Shown: one piece after another, positions 27,989 to 37,766 of the stretch
Position numbering within the stretch: the stretch's first letter is position 1
Layout of the letters: every line of letters starts with the position of its first letter
DNA from: Pseudomonas sp. N3-W
Lineage (GTDB): Bacteria; Pseudomonadota; Gammaproteobacteria; Pseudomonadales; Pseudomonadaceae
Direction: 5' to 3'
DNA: 64,000 nucleotides
Assembly (NCBI RefSeq): GCF_024970185.1
Contig: NZ_CP103965.1
Coordinates: forward strand, 5,847,001 to 5,911,000
Made by a program: the position numbers and the translations under genes
Notes under the pieces: generated by a model
Seen by the model: only the letters and a program-made list of their open reading frames with translations
Databases searched by the model: none
What the model was told of the DNA's origin: nothing

Positions 27989-29509
27989 ATGCGTTACGCT
28001 CACCCCGGTACTGAAGGCGCTATCGTTTCGTTCAAGAGCAAATACGGTAACTACATCGGCGGCGAGTTCGTCGCGCCTGTCAAAGGTCAGTACTTCACCA
28101 ATACCTCGCCAGTGAATGGCCAACCGATTGCCGAATTCCCGCGCTCAACCGCCGAAGACATCGACAAAGCCCTGGACGCTGCCCACGCCGCTGCCGATGC
28201 CTGGGGTGCCACGTCCGTCCAGGCGCGTTCGCTGGTGCTGCTGAAAATTGCCGACCGCATCGAGCAGAACCTCGAAGTGCTGGCGATCACCGAATCCTGG
28301 GACAACGGCAAGGCCGTACGCGAGACCCTCAACGCCGATATTCCGCTGGCTGCCGATCACTTCCGCTACTTCGCCGGTTGCATCCGCGCGCAGGAAGGCA
28401 GCGCCGCCGAGATCGACGGCAACACCGTGGCCTATCACATCCATGAACCACTGGGCGTGGTCGGGCAGATCATCCCGTGGAACTTCCCGATCCTGATGGC
28501 CGCCTGGAAACTCGCCCCGGCCCTGGCCGCCGGCAACTGCGTGGTGCTCAAGCCTGCCGAGCAAACCCCGCTGGGCATCACCGTGCTGATGGAACTGATC
28601 GGCGACCTGCTGCCACCCGGCGTGCTGAACGTGGTGCAAGGCTTCGGTAAAGAAGCCGGCGAGGCCCTGGCCACCAGCAAGCGTATTGCCAAGATCGCCT
28701 TCACCGGCTCGACCCCGGTCGGCTCGCACATCATGAAATGCGCTGCCGAAAACATCATTCCGTCCACCGTGGAGCTGGGTGGCAAGTCGCCGAACATCTT
28801 CTTCGCCGACATCATGCAAGCCGAACCGACCTTCATCGAAAAAGCCGCCGAAGGCCTCGTACTGGCATTCTTCAACCAGGGCGAAGTGTGCACCTGCCCA
28901 TCGCGGGCACTGGTTCAAGAGTCGATCTACGACGACTTCATGAAAGTGGTGATGAAAAAAGTCCTGTCGATCAAACGTGGCGACCCGCTGGACACCGACA
29001 CCATGGTCGGCGCCCAGGCGTCCGAGCAGCAGTTCGACAAAATCCTTTCGTACCTGGAAATTGCCAAGGGCGAAGGCGCCGAGCTGCTGACGGGCGGCAA
29101 GGTGGAAAAACTCGAGGGCAACCTGGCGACCGGGTATTACATCCAGCCGACCCTGCTCAAGGGCACCAACAAAATGCGCGTGTTCCAGGAAGAAATCTTT
29201 GGCCCGGTGGTGAGCATCACCACCTTCAAGGACGAAGCCGAAGCCCTGGCCATCGCCAACGACACCGAGTTCGGCCTGGGTGCCGGCCTCTGGACCCGCG
29301 ACATCAACCGCGCCTACCGCGTGGGCCGTGCGATCAAGGCCGGTCGTGTGTGGACCAACTGCTACCACCTGTACCCGGCGCATGCCGCGTTCGGCGGTTA
29401 CAAGAAGTCCGGCGTCGGCCGTGAAACCCACAAGATGATGCTCGACCACTATCAGCAGACCAAAAACCTGCTGGTGAGCTACGACATCAATCCGTTGGGC
29501 TTCTTCTAA
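27989..29509 (+). CDS. Aldehyde dehydrogenase of ethanolamine catabolism (ExaC/AcoD type)
   Basis: This NAD-dependent enzyme probably oxidises the acetaldehyde released by EutBC to acetate. The 506-aa protein has the general base Glu262 in VELGGKSPN and the nucleophile Cys301 in [11 protein letters not shown], plus the WNFPILM NAD-binding segment. AAGGAGAAAACC precedes the ATG. It differs from the CoA-acylating EutE of enteric bacteria. It sits under its own sigma-54 promoter, divergent from eatR and followed by the permease gene. P. aeruginosa PA4022 is the positional equivalent. Confidence 0.93.
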   Translation: MRYAHPGTEGAIVSFKSKYGNYIGGEFVAPVKGQYFTNTSPVNGQPIAEFPRSTAEDIDKALDAAHAAADAWGATSVQARSLVLLKIADRIEQNLEVLAITESWDNGKAVRETLNADIPLAADHFRYFAGCIRAQEGSAAEIDGNTVAYHIHEPLGVVGQIIPWNFPILMAAWKLAPALAAGNCVVLKPAEQTPLGITVLMELIGDLLPPGVLNVVQGFGKEAGEALATSKRIAKIAFTGSTPVGSHIMKCAAENIIPSTVELGGKSPNIFFADIMQAEPTFIEKAAEGLVLAFFNQGEVCTCPSRALVQESIYDDFMKVVMKKVLSIKRGDPLDTDTMVGAQASEQQFDKILSYLEIAKGEGAELLTGGKVEKLEGNLATGYYIQPTLLKGTNKMRVFQEEIFGPVVSITTFKDEAEALAIANDTEFGLGAGLWTRDINRAYRVGRAIKAGRVWTNCYHLYPAHAAFGGYKKSGVGRETHKMMLDHYQQTKNLLVSYDINPLGFF

Positions 29510-29532
29510 CCCGACGCATAACCACGTAACGG

Positions 29533-29630
29533 CTTTCGCGAGCAGGCTCGCTCCCACAGTAGATTTTCGGTGTGCCTGAAGTCACAGGCACACCCCATCA
29601 CCCATGTGGGAGCGGGCTTGCTCGCGAAGG
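29533..29630. repeat. REP pair with internal TGTGCC dyad
   Basis: CTTTCGCGAGCAGGCTCGCTCCCACA and inverted TGTGGGAGCGGGCTTGCTCGCGAAGG flank a spacer. The spacer holds the dyad GGTGTGCCT...AGGCACACC (29569-29594). The arms resemble the half-sites upstream of the aldehyde dehydrogenase gene, although the spacing (N10) differs. Confidence 0.8.
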
Positions 29631-29670
29631 TGTCCTGGACGACAACATCAAATCATCGCTCCTGCCGCTC

Positions 29671-29687
29671 TGGCACGGGCTTTGCGT
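29671..29687 (+). promoter_or_regulatory. Sigma-54 promoter of the ethanolamine permease gene
   Basis: TGGCACG-ggct-TTGCGT is a near-perfect -24/-12 element (GG at 29672-29673, GC at 29684-29685). The permease ATG is about 73 bases downstream of the -12. Confidence 0.85.
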
Positions 29688-29757
29688 GCCCGCAACACAA
29701 GAAAATCCACACCCGAAAGTCCAACAGATCGAACAATAAAAAAGACAGCGAGGACTT

Positions 29758-31128
29758 ATGACGTCTACGACACAGCTCAAACCCACACTCGGCACCCTGC
29801 ACCTCTGGGGCATTGCCGTCGGCCTGGTGATTTCCGGCGAGTACTTCGGCTGGAGTTACGGCTGGGGCACCGCGGGCACACTGGGCTTTCTCGTCACCGC
29901 GTTGATGGTGGCGACGATGTACACCTGCTTCATCTTCAGCTTCACCGAACTGACCACCGCGATTCCCCATGCTGGCGGCCCGTTTGCGTACAGCCGCCGG
30001 GCCTTCGGCGAGAAAGGCGGACTGATCGCCGGCATCGCCACCCTGATCGAATTCGTCTTTGCGCCACCGGCGATTGCCATGGCCATCGGCGCCTACCTCA
30101 ACGTGCAATACCCGGATCTGGACCCGAAGATCGCGGCGGTTGGCGCGTATTTCGTGTTCATGACCCTGAACATCCTCGGCGTCAGCATCGCGGCAACCTT
30201 TGAACTGGTGGTTACCGTGCTGGCAGTCGCCGAGCTGTTGGTATTCATGGGCGTAGTCGCGCCGGGCTTCAGCTTCAGCAACTTCGTGCTTAACGGCTGG
30301 TCGGGCTCCAACGAGTTCACCATCGCCTCGATTCCCGGCATCTTTGCGGCGATCCCCTTTGCGATCTGGTTCTTCCTTGCCATTGAAGGCGCGGCCATGG
30401 CGGCCGAAGAGGCCAAGGACCCGAAACGCACGATTCCCAAGGCCTATGTCAGCGGCATCCTGACCCTGGTGTTCCTGGCCATTGGCGTGATGATCCTGGC
30501 CGGCGGTGTCGGCGACTGGCGATTGCTGGCCAACATCAACGACCCGTTGCCGCAAGCGATGAAAACCGTGGTGGGCAACAACTCCAACTGGATGCACATG
30601 CTGGTCTGGATCGGCCTGTTCGGGTTGGTGGCGAGCTTCCACGGGATCATCCTCGGCTACTCACGGCAGTTCTTCGCCCTCGCTCGGGCCGGTTACCTGC
30701 CGCGTTCGCTGGCCAAACTGTCGCGCTTCCAGACGCCGCACCGGGCAATCCTGGCCGGTGGCGTGATCGGTATCGCGGCGATTTACAGCGACGGGCTGGT
30801 TAACCTGCAAGGCATGACGCTGACGGCGGCGATGATCACCATGTCGGTATTCGGCGCCATCGTGATGTACATCATCAGTATGCTGAGCCTGTTCAAACTG
30901 CGTAAAACCGAGCCGAACCTGGAACGCACCTTTCGCGCGCCGGGCTATCCGATCGTGCCGGGCATCGCGCTGTTTCTGGCGGTGGTGTGCCTGGTGGCGA
31001 TGGCGTGGTTCAACACCGTGATCGGCCTGGTGTTCCTGGGTTTCATGGTAGCTGGCTTCATCTACTTCCAACTGACCGCCAAGCAACGCTCCGATGCACC
31101 GGCGGACGCTATGCTCACAGGTATCTAG
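29758..31128 (+). CDS. eat: Ethanolamine permease
   Basis: This 456-aa APC-superfamily permease has about twelve transmembrane segments. Family marks are GLVISGEYFGWSYGWG near the N-terminus and the HAGGPFAYSRRAFGEKGG segment of helix 3. It takes up ethanolamine for the ammonia-lyase encoded next. A sigma-54 promoter lies upstream, so control by EatR and RpoN is likely. A REP pair separates it from eutB. Confidence 0.93.
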   Translation: MTSTTQLKPTLGTLHLWGIAVGLVISGEYFGWSYGWGTAGTLGFLVTALMVATMYTCFIFSFTELTTAIPHAGGPFAYSRRAFGEKGGLIAGIATLIEFVFAPPAIAMAIGAYLNVQYPDLDPKIAAVGAYFVFMTLNILGVSIAATFELVVTVLAVAELLVFMGVVAPGFSFSNFVLNGWSGSNEFTIASIPGIFAAIPFAIWFFLAIEGAAMAAEEAKDPKRTIPKAYVSGILTLVFLAIGVMILAGGVGDWRLLANINDPLPQAMKTVVGNNSNWMHMLVWIGLFGLVASFHGIILGYSRQFFALARAGYLPRSLAKLSRFQTPHRAILAGGVIGIAAIYSDGLVNLQGMTLTAAMITMSVFGAIVMYIISMLSLFKLRKTEPNLERTFRAPGYPIVPGIALFLAVVCLVAMAWFNTVIGLVFLGFMVAGFIYFQLTAKQRSDAPADAMLTGI

Positions 31129-31185
31129 TTGCACCAGCGCCGGGCTTATCGCCTGGCGCCTGCCACATCGAAGTGCATACAAATC

Positions 31186-31280
31186 CCTGTAGGGGCGAGC
31201 CTGCTCGCGAATGCGGTGTGTCATTCAGCAAAAGTGTCGACTGACAGGCTGCATTCGCGAGCAGGCTCGCTTCCACAAGG
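31186..31280. repeat. REP pair (REPIN-like)
   Basis: CCTGTAGGGGCGAGCCTGCTCGCGAATGC and inverted GCATTCGCGAGCAGGCTCGCTTCCACAAGG arms lie between the permease gene and eutB. No separate promoter for eutB is evident, so the hairpins may set the ratio of permease to lyase transcript. Confidence 0.85.
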
Positions 31281-31329
31281 GTTCGGTGGTGTATTTGAGT
31301 TATCTACAGATTCAGGAGGACCCCGTCCC

Positions 31330-32724
31330 ATGGCCGCATTCGCCCATACCGTCGGCGCCCAGAATTACCGTTTCGAGAGCCTCAAGGACGTCATGGCCAA
31401 GGCCAGCCCGGCGCGCTCAGGGGATTTTCTGGCGGGCGTCGCCGCCCTCAACGACGGCGAACGCGTGGCCGCGCAGATGGCCCTCGCCAACATCCCGCTG
31501 AGCCATTTCCTGCAGGAAGTGTTGATCCCCTACGAGAGCGATGAAGTCACCCGCCTGATCATCGACACCCACGACAAACACGCCTTCGCCGTGGTCAGCC
31601 ATCTCACCGTCGGTGGCTTTCGCGACTGGCTGCTCAGCGATGCTGCCGACGAACAGAGCCTGCGCGCCCTCGCCCCCGGCCTGACCCCGGAAATGGTCGC
31701 CGCCGTGTCGAAGATCATGCGCGTGCAGGACCTGGTGCTGGTGGCGCAGAAAATCCGCGTCGTCACAAAATTTCGCGGCACGTTGGGCCTGCGCGGCCGG
31801 CTATCGACTCGCCTGCAACCCAACCACCCCACCGACGAACCGGCCGGCATCGCCGCGAGCATTCTCGACGGGCTGCTGTACGGCAATGGCGACGCAATGA
31901 TCGGCATCAACCCGGCCACCGACAGCATTGCCTCGATCTGCGCCATGCTGGAGATGCTCGACGCGATCATCCAGCGCTACGACATCCCGACCCAGGCCTG
32001 CGTGCTGACTCACGTCACCACCTCCATCGAGGCCGTCAATCGCGGCGTGCCGCTGGACCTGGTGTTCCAGTCAATTGCCGGCACCGAAGCAGCCAACGCC
32101 AGTTTCGGAATCAACCTGAATGTGTTGCAGGAGGGCTATGACGCCGGATTGAGCCTGAACCGCGGCACCCTTGGCCAGAACCTGATGTATTTCGAAACCG
32201 GTCAGGGCAGCGCCCTGTCGGCCAACGCCCACCACGGTGTCGATCAACAGACTTGCGAAACCCGGGCCTATGCTGTGGCACGGCATTTTAAGCCGTTTCT
32301 GGTGAACACCGTGGTCGGCTTCATCGGCCCGGAATATCTCTACAACGGCAAACAGATCATCCGCGCCGGCCTTGAAGACCACTTCTGCGGCAAGTTGCTG
32401 GGCGTACCGATGGGCTGCGACATCTGCTACACCAATCACGCCGAAGCCGACCAGGACGACATGGACACCCTGCTGACCCTGCTGGGCGTGGCCGGGATCA
32501 ACTTCATCATGGGCATTCCCGGCTCCGACGACATCATGCTCAACTACCAGACCACCTCGTTCCACGACGCCCTCTACGCCCGGCAGACACTGGGTTTGAA
32601 ACCGGCGCCGGAGTTTGAGCAGTGGCTGGCAAAAATGGGCATCTTCACCCAGGCAGACGGCAAAATTCACTTCGGCAACAGCCTGCCACCGGCCTTCCGC
32701 CACGCCCTGGCGCAACTGGGATGA
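31330..32724 (+). CDS. eutB: Ethanolamine ammonia-lyase large subunit
   Basis: EutB is the TIM-barrel subunit of the adenosylcobalamin-dependent enzyme that splits ethanolamine into acetaldehyde and ammonia. The 464-aa protein starts at the ATG at 31330 after AGGAGGA. Typical segments are [36 protein letters not shown] and [17 protein letters not shown]. It overlaps eutC by four bases (ATGA). Confidence 0.97.
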   Translation: MAAFAHTVGAQNYRFESLKDVMAKASPARSGDFLAGVAALNDGERVAAQMALANIPLSHFLQEVLIPYESDEVTRLIIDTHDKHAFAVVSHLTVGGFRDWLLSDAADEQSLRALAPGLTPEMVAAVSKIMRVQDLVLVAQKIRVVTKFRGTLGLRGRLSTRLQPNHPTDEPAGIAASILDGLLYGNGDAMIGINPATDSIASICAMLEMLDAIIQRYDIPTQACVLTHVTTSIEAVNRGVPLDLVFQSIAGTEAANASFGINLNVLQEGYDAGLSLNRGTLGQNLMYFETGQGSALSANAHHGVDQQTCETRAYAVARHFKPFLVNTVVGFIGPEYLYNGKQIIRAGLEDHFCGKLLGVPMGCDICYTNHAEADQDDMDTLLTLLGVAGINFIMGIPGSDDIMLNYQTTSFHDALYARQTLGLKPAPEFEQWLAKMGIFTQADGKIHFGNSLPPAFRHALAQLG

Positions 32725-33557
32725 GTGTTGAAATGGATAAACCACCCGTTGACCCGGAAAACCCATGGCTGCAACTGCGCCGCCTGACCCCGGCGCGCAT
32801 TGCCCTGGGCCGCACCGGCACCAGCCTGCCGACCAGCGCGCAGCTGGATTTCCAGTACGCCCATGCCCAGGCGCGAGATGCGGTGCACCTGCCGTTCGAT
32901 CATGCCGGGCTCAGTGCACAACTGGCCGAACGTGGCCGCGACAGCCTGCTGCTGCACAGCGCAGCCACCGACCGGAACAGCTACCTGCAACGCCCGGATC
33001 TGGGGCGAAAGCTGAGTGATGCCTCGGCGCAAACCCTGCGCGACCATGCGCAGGCCCATCCGGGCGGCGTGGATCTGGCGATTGTGGTGGCCGACGGTCT
33101 GTCGGCCTTGGCCGTTCATCGCCATACGCTGCCGTTTCTAACGCGCATGGAAGAGCAAATCGCGACCGAAGGCTGGTCGGTTTCACCCGTGGTGCTGGTG
33201 GAACAGGGCCGGGTGGCGGTGGCCGACGAGATTGGCGAACTGTTGGGCGCGAAGATGGTGGTGATCCTGATCGGCGAACGTCCAGGACTCAGCTCACCAG
33301 ACAGCCTGGGATTATATTTCACCTACAATCCTAAGGTGGGCCTGACCGATGCCTATCGCAACTGCATCTCCAATGTGCGCCTCGAAGGCCTGAGTTATGG
33401 CATGGCGGCACACCGTTTGCTGTATTTGATGCGCGAGGCCTGTCGGCGACAGCTGTCAGGGGTCAATCTGAAGGACGAAGCGCAGATTCAGACGTTGGAA
33501 TCGGAAGCAGGTACGGATATGAAAGGAAATTTCCTACTCGGTCCGCCGGATGCCTGA
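32721..33557 (+). CDS. eutC: Ethanolamine ammonia-lyase small subunit
   Basis: EutC completes the B12-binding site of the lyase. The 278-aa protein has a variable N-terminal arm, then [17 protein letters not shown] and the core segments [14 protein letters not shown] and [20 protein letters not shown], all typical. The start overlaps the eutB stop. No carboxysome-like eut shell genes are present, as is usual for Pseudomonas. Confidence 0.96.
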   Translation: MSVEMDKPPVDPENPWLQLRRLTPARIALGRTGTSLPTSAQLDFQYAHAQARDAVHLPFDHAGLSAQLAERGRDSLLLHSAATDRNSYLQRPDLGRKLSDASAQTLRDHAQAHPGGVDLAIVVADGLSALAVHRHTLPFLTRMEEQIATEGWSVSPVVLVEQGRVAVADEIGELLGAKMVVILIGERPGLSSPDSLGLYFTYNPKVGLTDAYRNCISNVRLEGLSYGMAAHRLLYLMREACRRQLSGVNLKDEAQIQTLESEAGTDMKGNFLLGPPDA

Positions 33558-33673
33558 ACCGTTTCCGCATTGCGTTTCCAATCAAGTTTCAGGCAGGATC
33601 GAAGCACGGCTGCCCGAGTAACCAATTGCCGTCAGAGCACGTGAAGACAGCCACTTGAAGACGAGACCTATCG

Positions 33674-34135
33674 ATGCGCATTATTCAAGCGACCCTCGAA
33701 CACCTGGACCTCCTGACTCCATTGTTCGTCAAATACCGCGAGTTTTATGGCTCCCTGCCATATCCCGACTCGTCCCGGGCATTCCTTGAAAAACGCCTGC
33801 GTCGCAAGGAGTCGGTGATCTACCTGGCGCTGGCCGATGACGACAGCAACAAACTGCTGGGTTTCTGTCAGCTATACCCGAGCTTTTCCTCGCTTTCGCT
33901 TAAACGTGTGTGGATCCTCAATGACATCTACGTCGCCGAAGACGCCCGCCGGCAACTGGTGGCCGACAACCTGATGCGCACCGCGAAAAAGATGGCCAAG
34001 CAAACCAATGCCGTACGCATGCGCGTTTCCACCAGCAGCAACAACGAAGTGGCACAGAAGACTTATCAGTCAATGGGATTCAAGGAAGACACCGAGTTCA
34101 GGAACTACGTGTTGCCGATCAGCGAGGAGCTCTGA
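33674..34135 (+). CDS. GNAT-family N-acetyltransferase
   Basis: This 153-aa single-domain acetyltransferase shows the acetyl-CoA-binding beta-4/alpha-3 region WILNDIYVAEDARRQLVADNLMRTAKKMAK, and the C-terminal VSTSSNNEVAQKTYQSMGFKED. The usual Q/RxxGxG/A loop is altered here to EDARRQLVADN. Substrate unknown. It follows eutC at a distance of about 115 bases. Confidence 0.87.
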   Translation: MRIIQATLEHLDLLTPLFVKYREFYGSLPYPDSSRAFLEKRLRRKESVIYLALADDDSNKLLGFCQLYPSFSSLSLKRVWILNDIYVAEDARRQLVADNLMRTAKKMAKQTNAVRMRVSTSSNNEVAQKTYQSMGFKEDTEFRNYVLPISEEL

Positions 34136-34150
34136 CCCGCATCAAACACG

Positions 34151-34236
34151 GTGGGAGCGAGCCTGCTCGCGATACAGACACCTCGGTGTATGTGTCATAC
34201 CGAGGCGATGCCTTCGCGAGCAAGCTCGCTCCCACA
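34151..34236. repeat. REP pair (REPIN-like)
   Basis: GTGGGAGCGAGCCTGCTCGCGA and inverted TTCGCGAGCAAGCTCGCTCCCACA flank a short spacer that contains ACACCTCGGTGT. Confidence 0.85.
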
Positions 34237-34422
34237 TGGTTCGGCACCGGGCCACCCGTCCCCCCACGACATCCCCCGCTACAATCTCGACGCGCTTTTC
34301 ACCTCTCACCCCGTATAATCCCGATCTTTCCGGCTTGTAAGAAAAACTACACCCGCGTGTAGCCTTACATGAAGTCATACGCACAGGCCCGCTGAGCCGA
34401 GCCGATACCACAGGTGCTCTCC

Positions 34423-35079
34423 ATGGATTTCAACCCGATCGACCTTATCCTGCATCTCGACGTCTACCTCGACATGCTGGTGAACAACTACGGGCCATGG
34501 ATCTACGCCATCCTGTTTCTGGTGATTTTCTGCGAAACCGGTCTGGTGGTTATGCCATTCCTGCCCGGCGATTCCCTGCTGTTCATTGCCGGTGCCGTAG
34601 CGGCCGGTGGCGGCATGGACCCGGTACTGCTTGGCGGCCTGTTGATGCTGGCGGCCATTCTTGGCGACAGCACCAACTACATAATCGGACGAACGGCGGG
34701 CGAGAAACTCTTCAGCAATCCGAACTCGAAAATCTTCCGCCGCGACTACCTGCAACAGACCCACGACTTCTACGACAAGCACGGCGGCAAAACCGTGACC
34801 CTGGCGCGCTTCCTGCCGATCATCCGCACCTTCGCACCGTTCGTCGCTGGTGTTGCACGGATGCCTTACCCGCGCTTCTTCGGTTTCAGCGTTCTGGGCA
34901 CCATTTTGTGGGTCGGCGGCCTGGTCACTCTGGGTTACTTCTTCGGCAACGTACCGTTCATCAAGAAAAACCTGTCGCTGCTGGTGGTGGGTATCATCCT
35001 GCTGTCGCTGGTGCCGATGATCATCGGTGTCGTACGCAGCCGCTTCGGCGGGTCGAGCTCCAAAGCCGAAACCCGCTGA
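34423..35079 (+). CDS. DedA-family membrane protein
   Basis: This 218-aa inner-membrane protein shows the DedA pattern: FCETGLVVMPFLPGDSLLFIAG (re-entrant loop with Glu), LGDSTNYIIGR and LARFLPIIRTFAPFVAG. Members flip undecaprenyl phosphate or phosphatidylethanolamine and affect envelope stress and antimicrobial-peptide resistance. The ATG at 34423 gives the conserved start. It is followed six bases later by mtfA. Confidence 0.9.
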   Translation: MDFNPIDLILHLDVYLDMLVNNYGPWIYAILFLVIFCETGLVVMPFLPGDSLLFIAGAVAAGGGMDPVLLGGLLMLAAILGDSTNYIIGRTAGEKLFSNPNSKIFRRDYLQQTHDFYDKHGGKTVTLARFLPIIRTFAPFVAGVARMPYPRFFGFSVLGTILWVGGLVTLGYFFGNVPFIKKNLSLLVVGIILLSLVPMIIGVVRSRFGGSSSKAETR

Positions 35080-35085
35080 ATCGCG

Positions 35086-35898
35086 ATGTGGTCCCTGAGC
35101 GCCTGGCGTCGCCGGCGCACGCTGGCCAGGCACCCGATTGCCGATGACATGTGGCAACGGGTGCGCCACCACCTGAGTTTCCTCGACGGCATCAGCGCCG
35201 CCGAGGATCAGTGGCTACGCGAAGCCAGCGTGCTGTTCCTGCAAGACAAACACCTGACCGCCTTGCCCGGCGTTGAACTCCACCAGGAGCAACGTCTGCT
35301 GCTCGCGGCCCAGGCGCAACTGCCGTTGCTGAACCTGGGCGACCTGAACTGGTATCAGGGCTTCCATGAAATCGTCCTGTACCCCGACGACTTCCTCAGT
35401 CCCCAGCGCCATCGTGACGCCAGCGGCGTCGAACACGAGTGGGACGGCGAACACAGCGGCGAGGCCTGGCAGCAAGGCCCAATCATCCTCGCCTGGCCCG
35501 GCGTAATGGCCAGCGGTGGCTGGGAGGGCTATAACCTGGTCATCCACGAACTGGCGCACAAGCTCGACATGCTCAACGGCGACGCCAACGGCCTGCCGCC
35601 GCTGCACCCGGACATGCGCGTCAGCGACTGGGCCAACGTCATGCAACAGGCCTACGACGACCTCAACCAGCAGCTGGACCGCCACCCGCACGTCGAGACC
35701 GCCATCGATCCGTACGCCGCCGAAAACCCGGCAGAATTCTTCGCCGTCACCAGTGAATACTTCTTCAGCGCCCCGGATTTGCTGCACGAGAGTTATCCAC
35801 AGGTCTATGCGCAGCTGAAGCTGTTCTACCGCCAGGATCCGTTGGCGCGCCTTAAGCAACTTCAGGCGCACGACCCGGTCTATCCGGCTCAGGACTAA
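35086..35898 (+). CDS. mtfA: Zinc-dependent peptidase MtfA (M90)
   Basis: MtfA is a cytosolic zinc peptidase. In E. coli it binds the Mlc repressor and so affects glucose-transport gene expression. The 270-aa protein has the metal motif HELAHKLDMLNGDANG and the downstream AENPAEFFAVTSEYFF segment supplying the third ligand, a gluzincin-like layout. It is probably cotranscribed with the upstream DedA gene. Confidence 0.9.
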   Translation: MWSLSAWRRRRTLARHPIADDMWQRVRHHLSFLDGISAAEDQWLREASVLFLQDKHLTALPGVELHQEQRLLLAAQAQLPLLNLGDLNWYQGFHEIVLYPDDFLSPQRHRDASGVEHEWDGEHSGEAWQQGPIILAWPGVMASGGWEGYNLVIHELAHKLDMLNGDANGLPPLHPDMRVSDWANVMQQAYDDLNQQLDRHPHVETAIDPYAAENPAEFFAVTSEYFFSAPDLLHESYPQVYAQLKLFYRQDPLARLKQLQAHDPVYPAQD

Positions 35899-36011
35899 GG
35901 TCTACACGACCCTTGATACGTGGCATCGACGGCAGAATATGCCTATAATCGCCGCCACTTTTTGGTCAATCCGGCCAAGTGTTTTTGGTCAACTAACGGG
36001 GGCACCGCCCA

Positions 36012-36539
36012 ATGAGCTACAGCAAGATTCCGGCTGGCAAAGACCTGCCGAACGACATCTACGTCGCGATCGAGATTCCGGCCAACCACGCGCCGATCAA
36101 ATACGAAATCGACAAAGACAGCGACTGCCTGTTCGTTGACCGTTTCATGGCCACCCCGATGTTCTACCCGGCCAACTACGGTTTCATCCCGAACACCCTG
36201 GCTGACGACGGTGATCCCCTCGACGTGCTGGTCGTGACCCCTTACCCGGTTGCTCCAGGTTCGGTCATCCGCGCCCGTCCGGTCGGCATCCTGAACATGA
36301 CCGACGACGGCGGCGGCGATGCCAAAGTCATCGCAGTCCCACACGACAAGCTGTCCCAGCTGTACGTCGACGTGAAGGAATATACCGATCTGCCGCCGCT
36401 GCTGCTGGAACAGATCAAGCACTTCTTCGAGAACTACAAAGACCTCGAAAAAGGCAAATGGGTGAAGATCGAAGGTTGGGGCGACGCAGAAGCGGCCCGC
36501 GCCGAGATCATGAAGTCGGTTGCTGCCTACAAAGGCTAA
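36012..36539 (+). CDS. ppa: Inorganic pyrophosphatase
   Basis: This family-I soluble enzyme hydrolyses pyrophosphate to drive biosynthetic reactions. The 175-aa protein has the active-site motif [17 protein letters not shown] [16 protein letters not shown], the [15 protein letters not shown] start region and [20 protein letters not shown]. It is monocistronic with a terminator downstream and is the last core gene before the accessory island. Confidence 0.97.
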   Translation: MSYSKIPAGKDLPNDIYVAIEIPANHAPIKYEIDKDSDCLFVDRFMATPMFYPANYGFIPNTLADDGDPLDVLVVTPYPVAPGSVIRARPVGILNMTDDGGGDAKVIAVPHDKLSQLYVDVKEYTDLPPLLLEQIKHFFENYKDLEKGKWVKIEGWGDAEAARAEIMKSVAAYKG

Positions 36540-36577
36540 GCAGCGGCGATAAGCCTCTGGCAACACGCCTCAAGAAG

Positions 36578-36604
36578 AACCCCGGTTGATCCGGGGTTTT
36601 TTAT
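36578..36604 (+). terminator. Terminator of ppa
   Basis: AACCCCGG-ttgat-CCGGGGTT followed by TTTTT is a classic intrinsic terminator 38 bases after the ppa stop. Confidence 0.9.
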
Positions 36605-36720
36605 GGACGCTTGATAAATACCCGCCATACACAATCCGTTTAATAAAAAACGAATTTTGTTTTTTCTTGTTTAATTTCCCACAATAACGTCTTACATCTG
36701 GTCTTAAAATTCCTGTCCAT

Positions 36721-36743
36721 TTTGAACACTGGGTTTATTCAAA
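36721..36743. promoter_or_regulatory. Dyad in the leader of the S24 repressor gene
   Basis: TTTGAA-N11-TTCAAA lies 31 bases before the repressor ATG in a markedly A+T-rich stretch (36605-36770). Its place and symmetry suit an autoregulatory operator. Confidence 0.4.
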
Positions 36744-36773
36744 GCCTTATTCCACGCCGCTAAACTCCTGTTT

Positions 36774-37520
36774 ATGAAAAAGAACACTAGCGGCCCTCGG
36801 TTCAAAGCACTCCTGAAAAAAGCGAATATCACAACAACGGAATTCGCCGTTTTCTGGAGCACGGAAGCTCAAAATATCCACAACTGGTACACCCGTGGTG
36901 TGCCCGCCTACCGCATGGAAGAAGTGGCCAGAATACTGTCCGTCAACAGCCACTGGCTGAAGACCGGTGAGGGCCCGAAAGACGCCTCTACCCTGCGGGT
37001 ACTCGACCAGGCAGGCAACACCTTCGACGCTCAGGCCATCCGCGGCGTCTACACCGTCATCGAAGCCATCGACGTTGAACTGCCGTGCTACAAGGAAACA
37101 GCAATCCCCGGCACCAACAAAACCCACGTCGTCAAAGACCCTGAACACTCCATCCGCCTGCCCCGCAGCCACCTCGAATCCCTGGAAATCAAACCCGCCG
37201 ACGCCATCTGCATCCATATGATTGGCAACAGCATGTCCGAAAGAATTGAAGACGGCTCAACCCTGGCGATCGATCGCGGACTTACGCAAATTATCGATGG
37301 CGAGATTTACGCCATCGAACATGACGGGATGCTGCGAATAAAATACCTGCACCGCATGCCCGGCAATGCACTGCGATTGCGCAGCCACAATAAAGCCGAA
37401 TACCCCGATGAAATATTCAGGGCCGAACAGATTGAAGAACAGAGCATCCAGGTATTGGGCTGGGTGTTCTGGTGGTCAACCCTGAACAAACGCAGACCGC
37501 AGGTGCCGTTTTTGTCGTGA
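36774..37520 (+). CDS. Phage-type repressor: HTH plus S24 (LexA/CI-like) domain
   Basis: The 248-aa protein has an N-terminal DNA-binding domain (about 8-60, with EFAVFWSTEAQNIHNWYTRGVP) and a C-terminal S24 peptidase domain with Ser153 in IGNSMSERI and Lys190 in MLRIKYLHR. The Ser-Lys spacing of 37 residues is typical of LexA/CI proteins. No Ala-Gly or Cys-Gly scissile pair is present about 35-40 residues before the serine, where LexA and CI are cut. An AG pair occurs earlier (residues 80-81). No phage genes flank it, so it is an orphan or regulates distant genes. A+T-rich upstream sequence suggests transfer. Confidence 0.85.
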   Translation: MKKNTSGPRFKALLKKANITTTEFAVFWSTEAQNIHNWYTRGVPAYRMEEVARILSVNSHWLKTGEGPKDASTLRVLDQAGNTFDAQAIRGVYTVIEAIDVELPCYKETAIPGTNKTHVVKDPEHSIRLPRSHLESLEIKPADAICIHMIGNSMSERIEDGSTLAIDRGLTQIIDGEIYAIEHDGMLRIKYLHRMPGNALRLRSHNKAEYPDEIFRAEQIEEQSIQVLGWVFWWSTLNKRRPQVPFLS

Positions 37521-37558
37521 TACGCAACGACAAAATCCAATGCCATGCTCCAATCCCC

Positions 37559-37655
37559 TGTGGGAGCGGGCTTGCCCGCGAAGAGGCCATTACATTCAAC
37601 ATCAACGTTGACTGACCCGCCGCCATCGCGAGCAAGCTCGCTCCGCTCCCACAAT
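37559..37655. repeat. REP pair (REPIN-like)
   Basis: TGTGGGAGCGGGCTTGCCCGCGAAG and inverted ATCGCGAGCAAGCTCGCTCCGCTCCCACA flank about 45 bases. The right arm has an extra CGCTC insert. Confidence 0.8.
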
Positions 37656-37766
37656 GGACACAGTGCAGGCCACAGACTCAACGCAGCCCCGGAATGCAGG
37701 GACAAAAACCCCACCCCCAACCCTCCACCCCGCACTTCCCACTGGGAATTCCTCAAAAAAATCAGT

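Noticed and set aside
28145..29557. Long minus-strand frame of about 470 codons opposite the aldehyde dehydrogenase
   Set aside because: This is a typical antisense frame of a G+C-rich gene. The plus-strand enzyme has a complete set of family motifs, RBS and promoter.
36983..37030. Ala-Gly at residues 80-81 of the S24 protein as the self-cleavage site
   Set aside because: It lies about 72 residues before the catalytic serine, roughly twice the distance seen in LexA and CI. It cannot be excluded without a structure, but it is not the expected site.
36774..37520. Prophage at 36.7-38 kb
   Set aside because: Only a repressor-like gene is present; no integrase, structural, lysis or attachment sequences were found.
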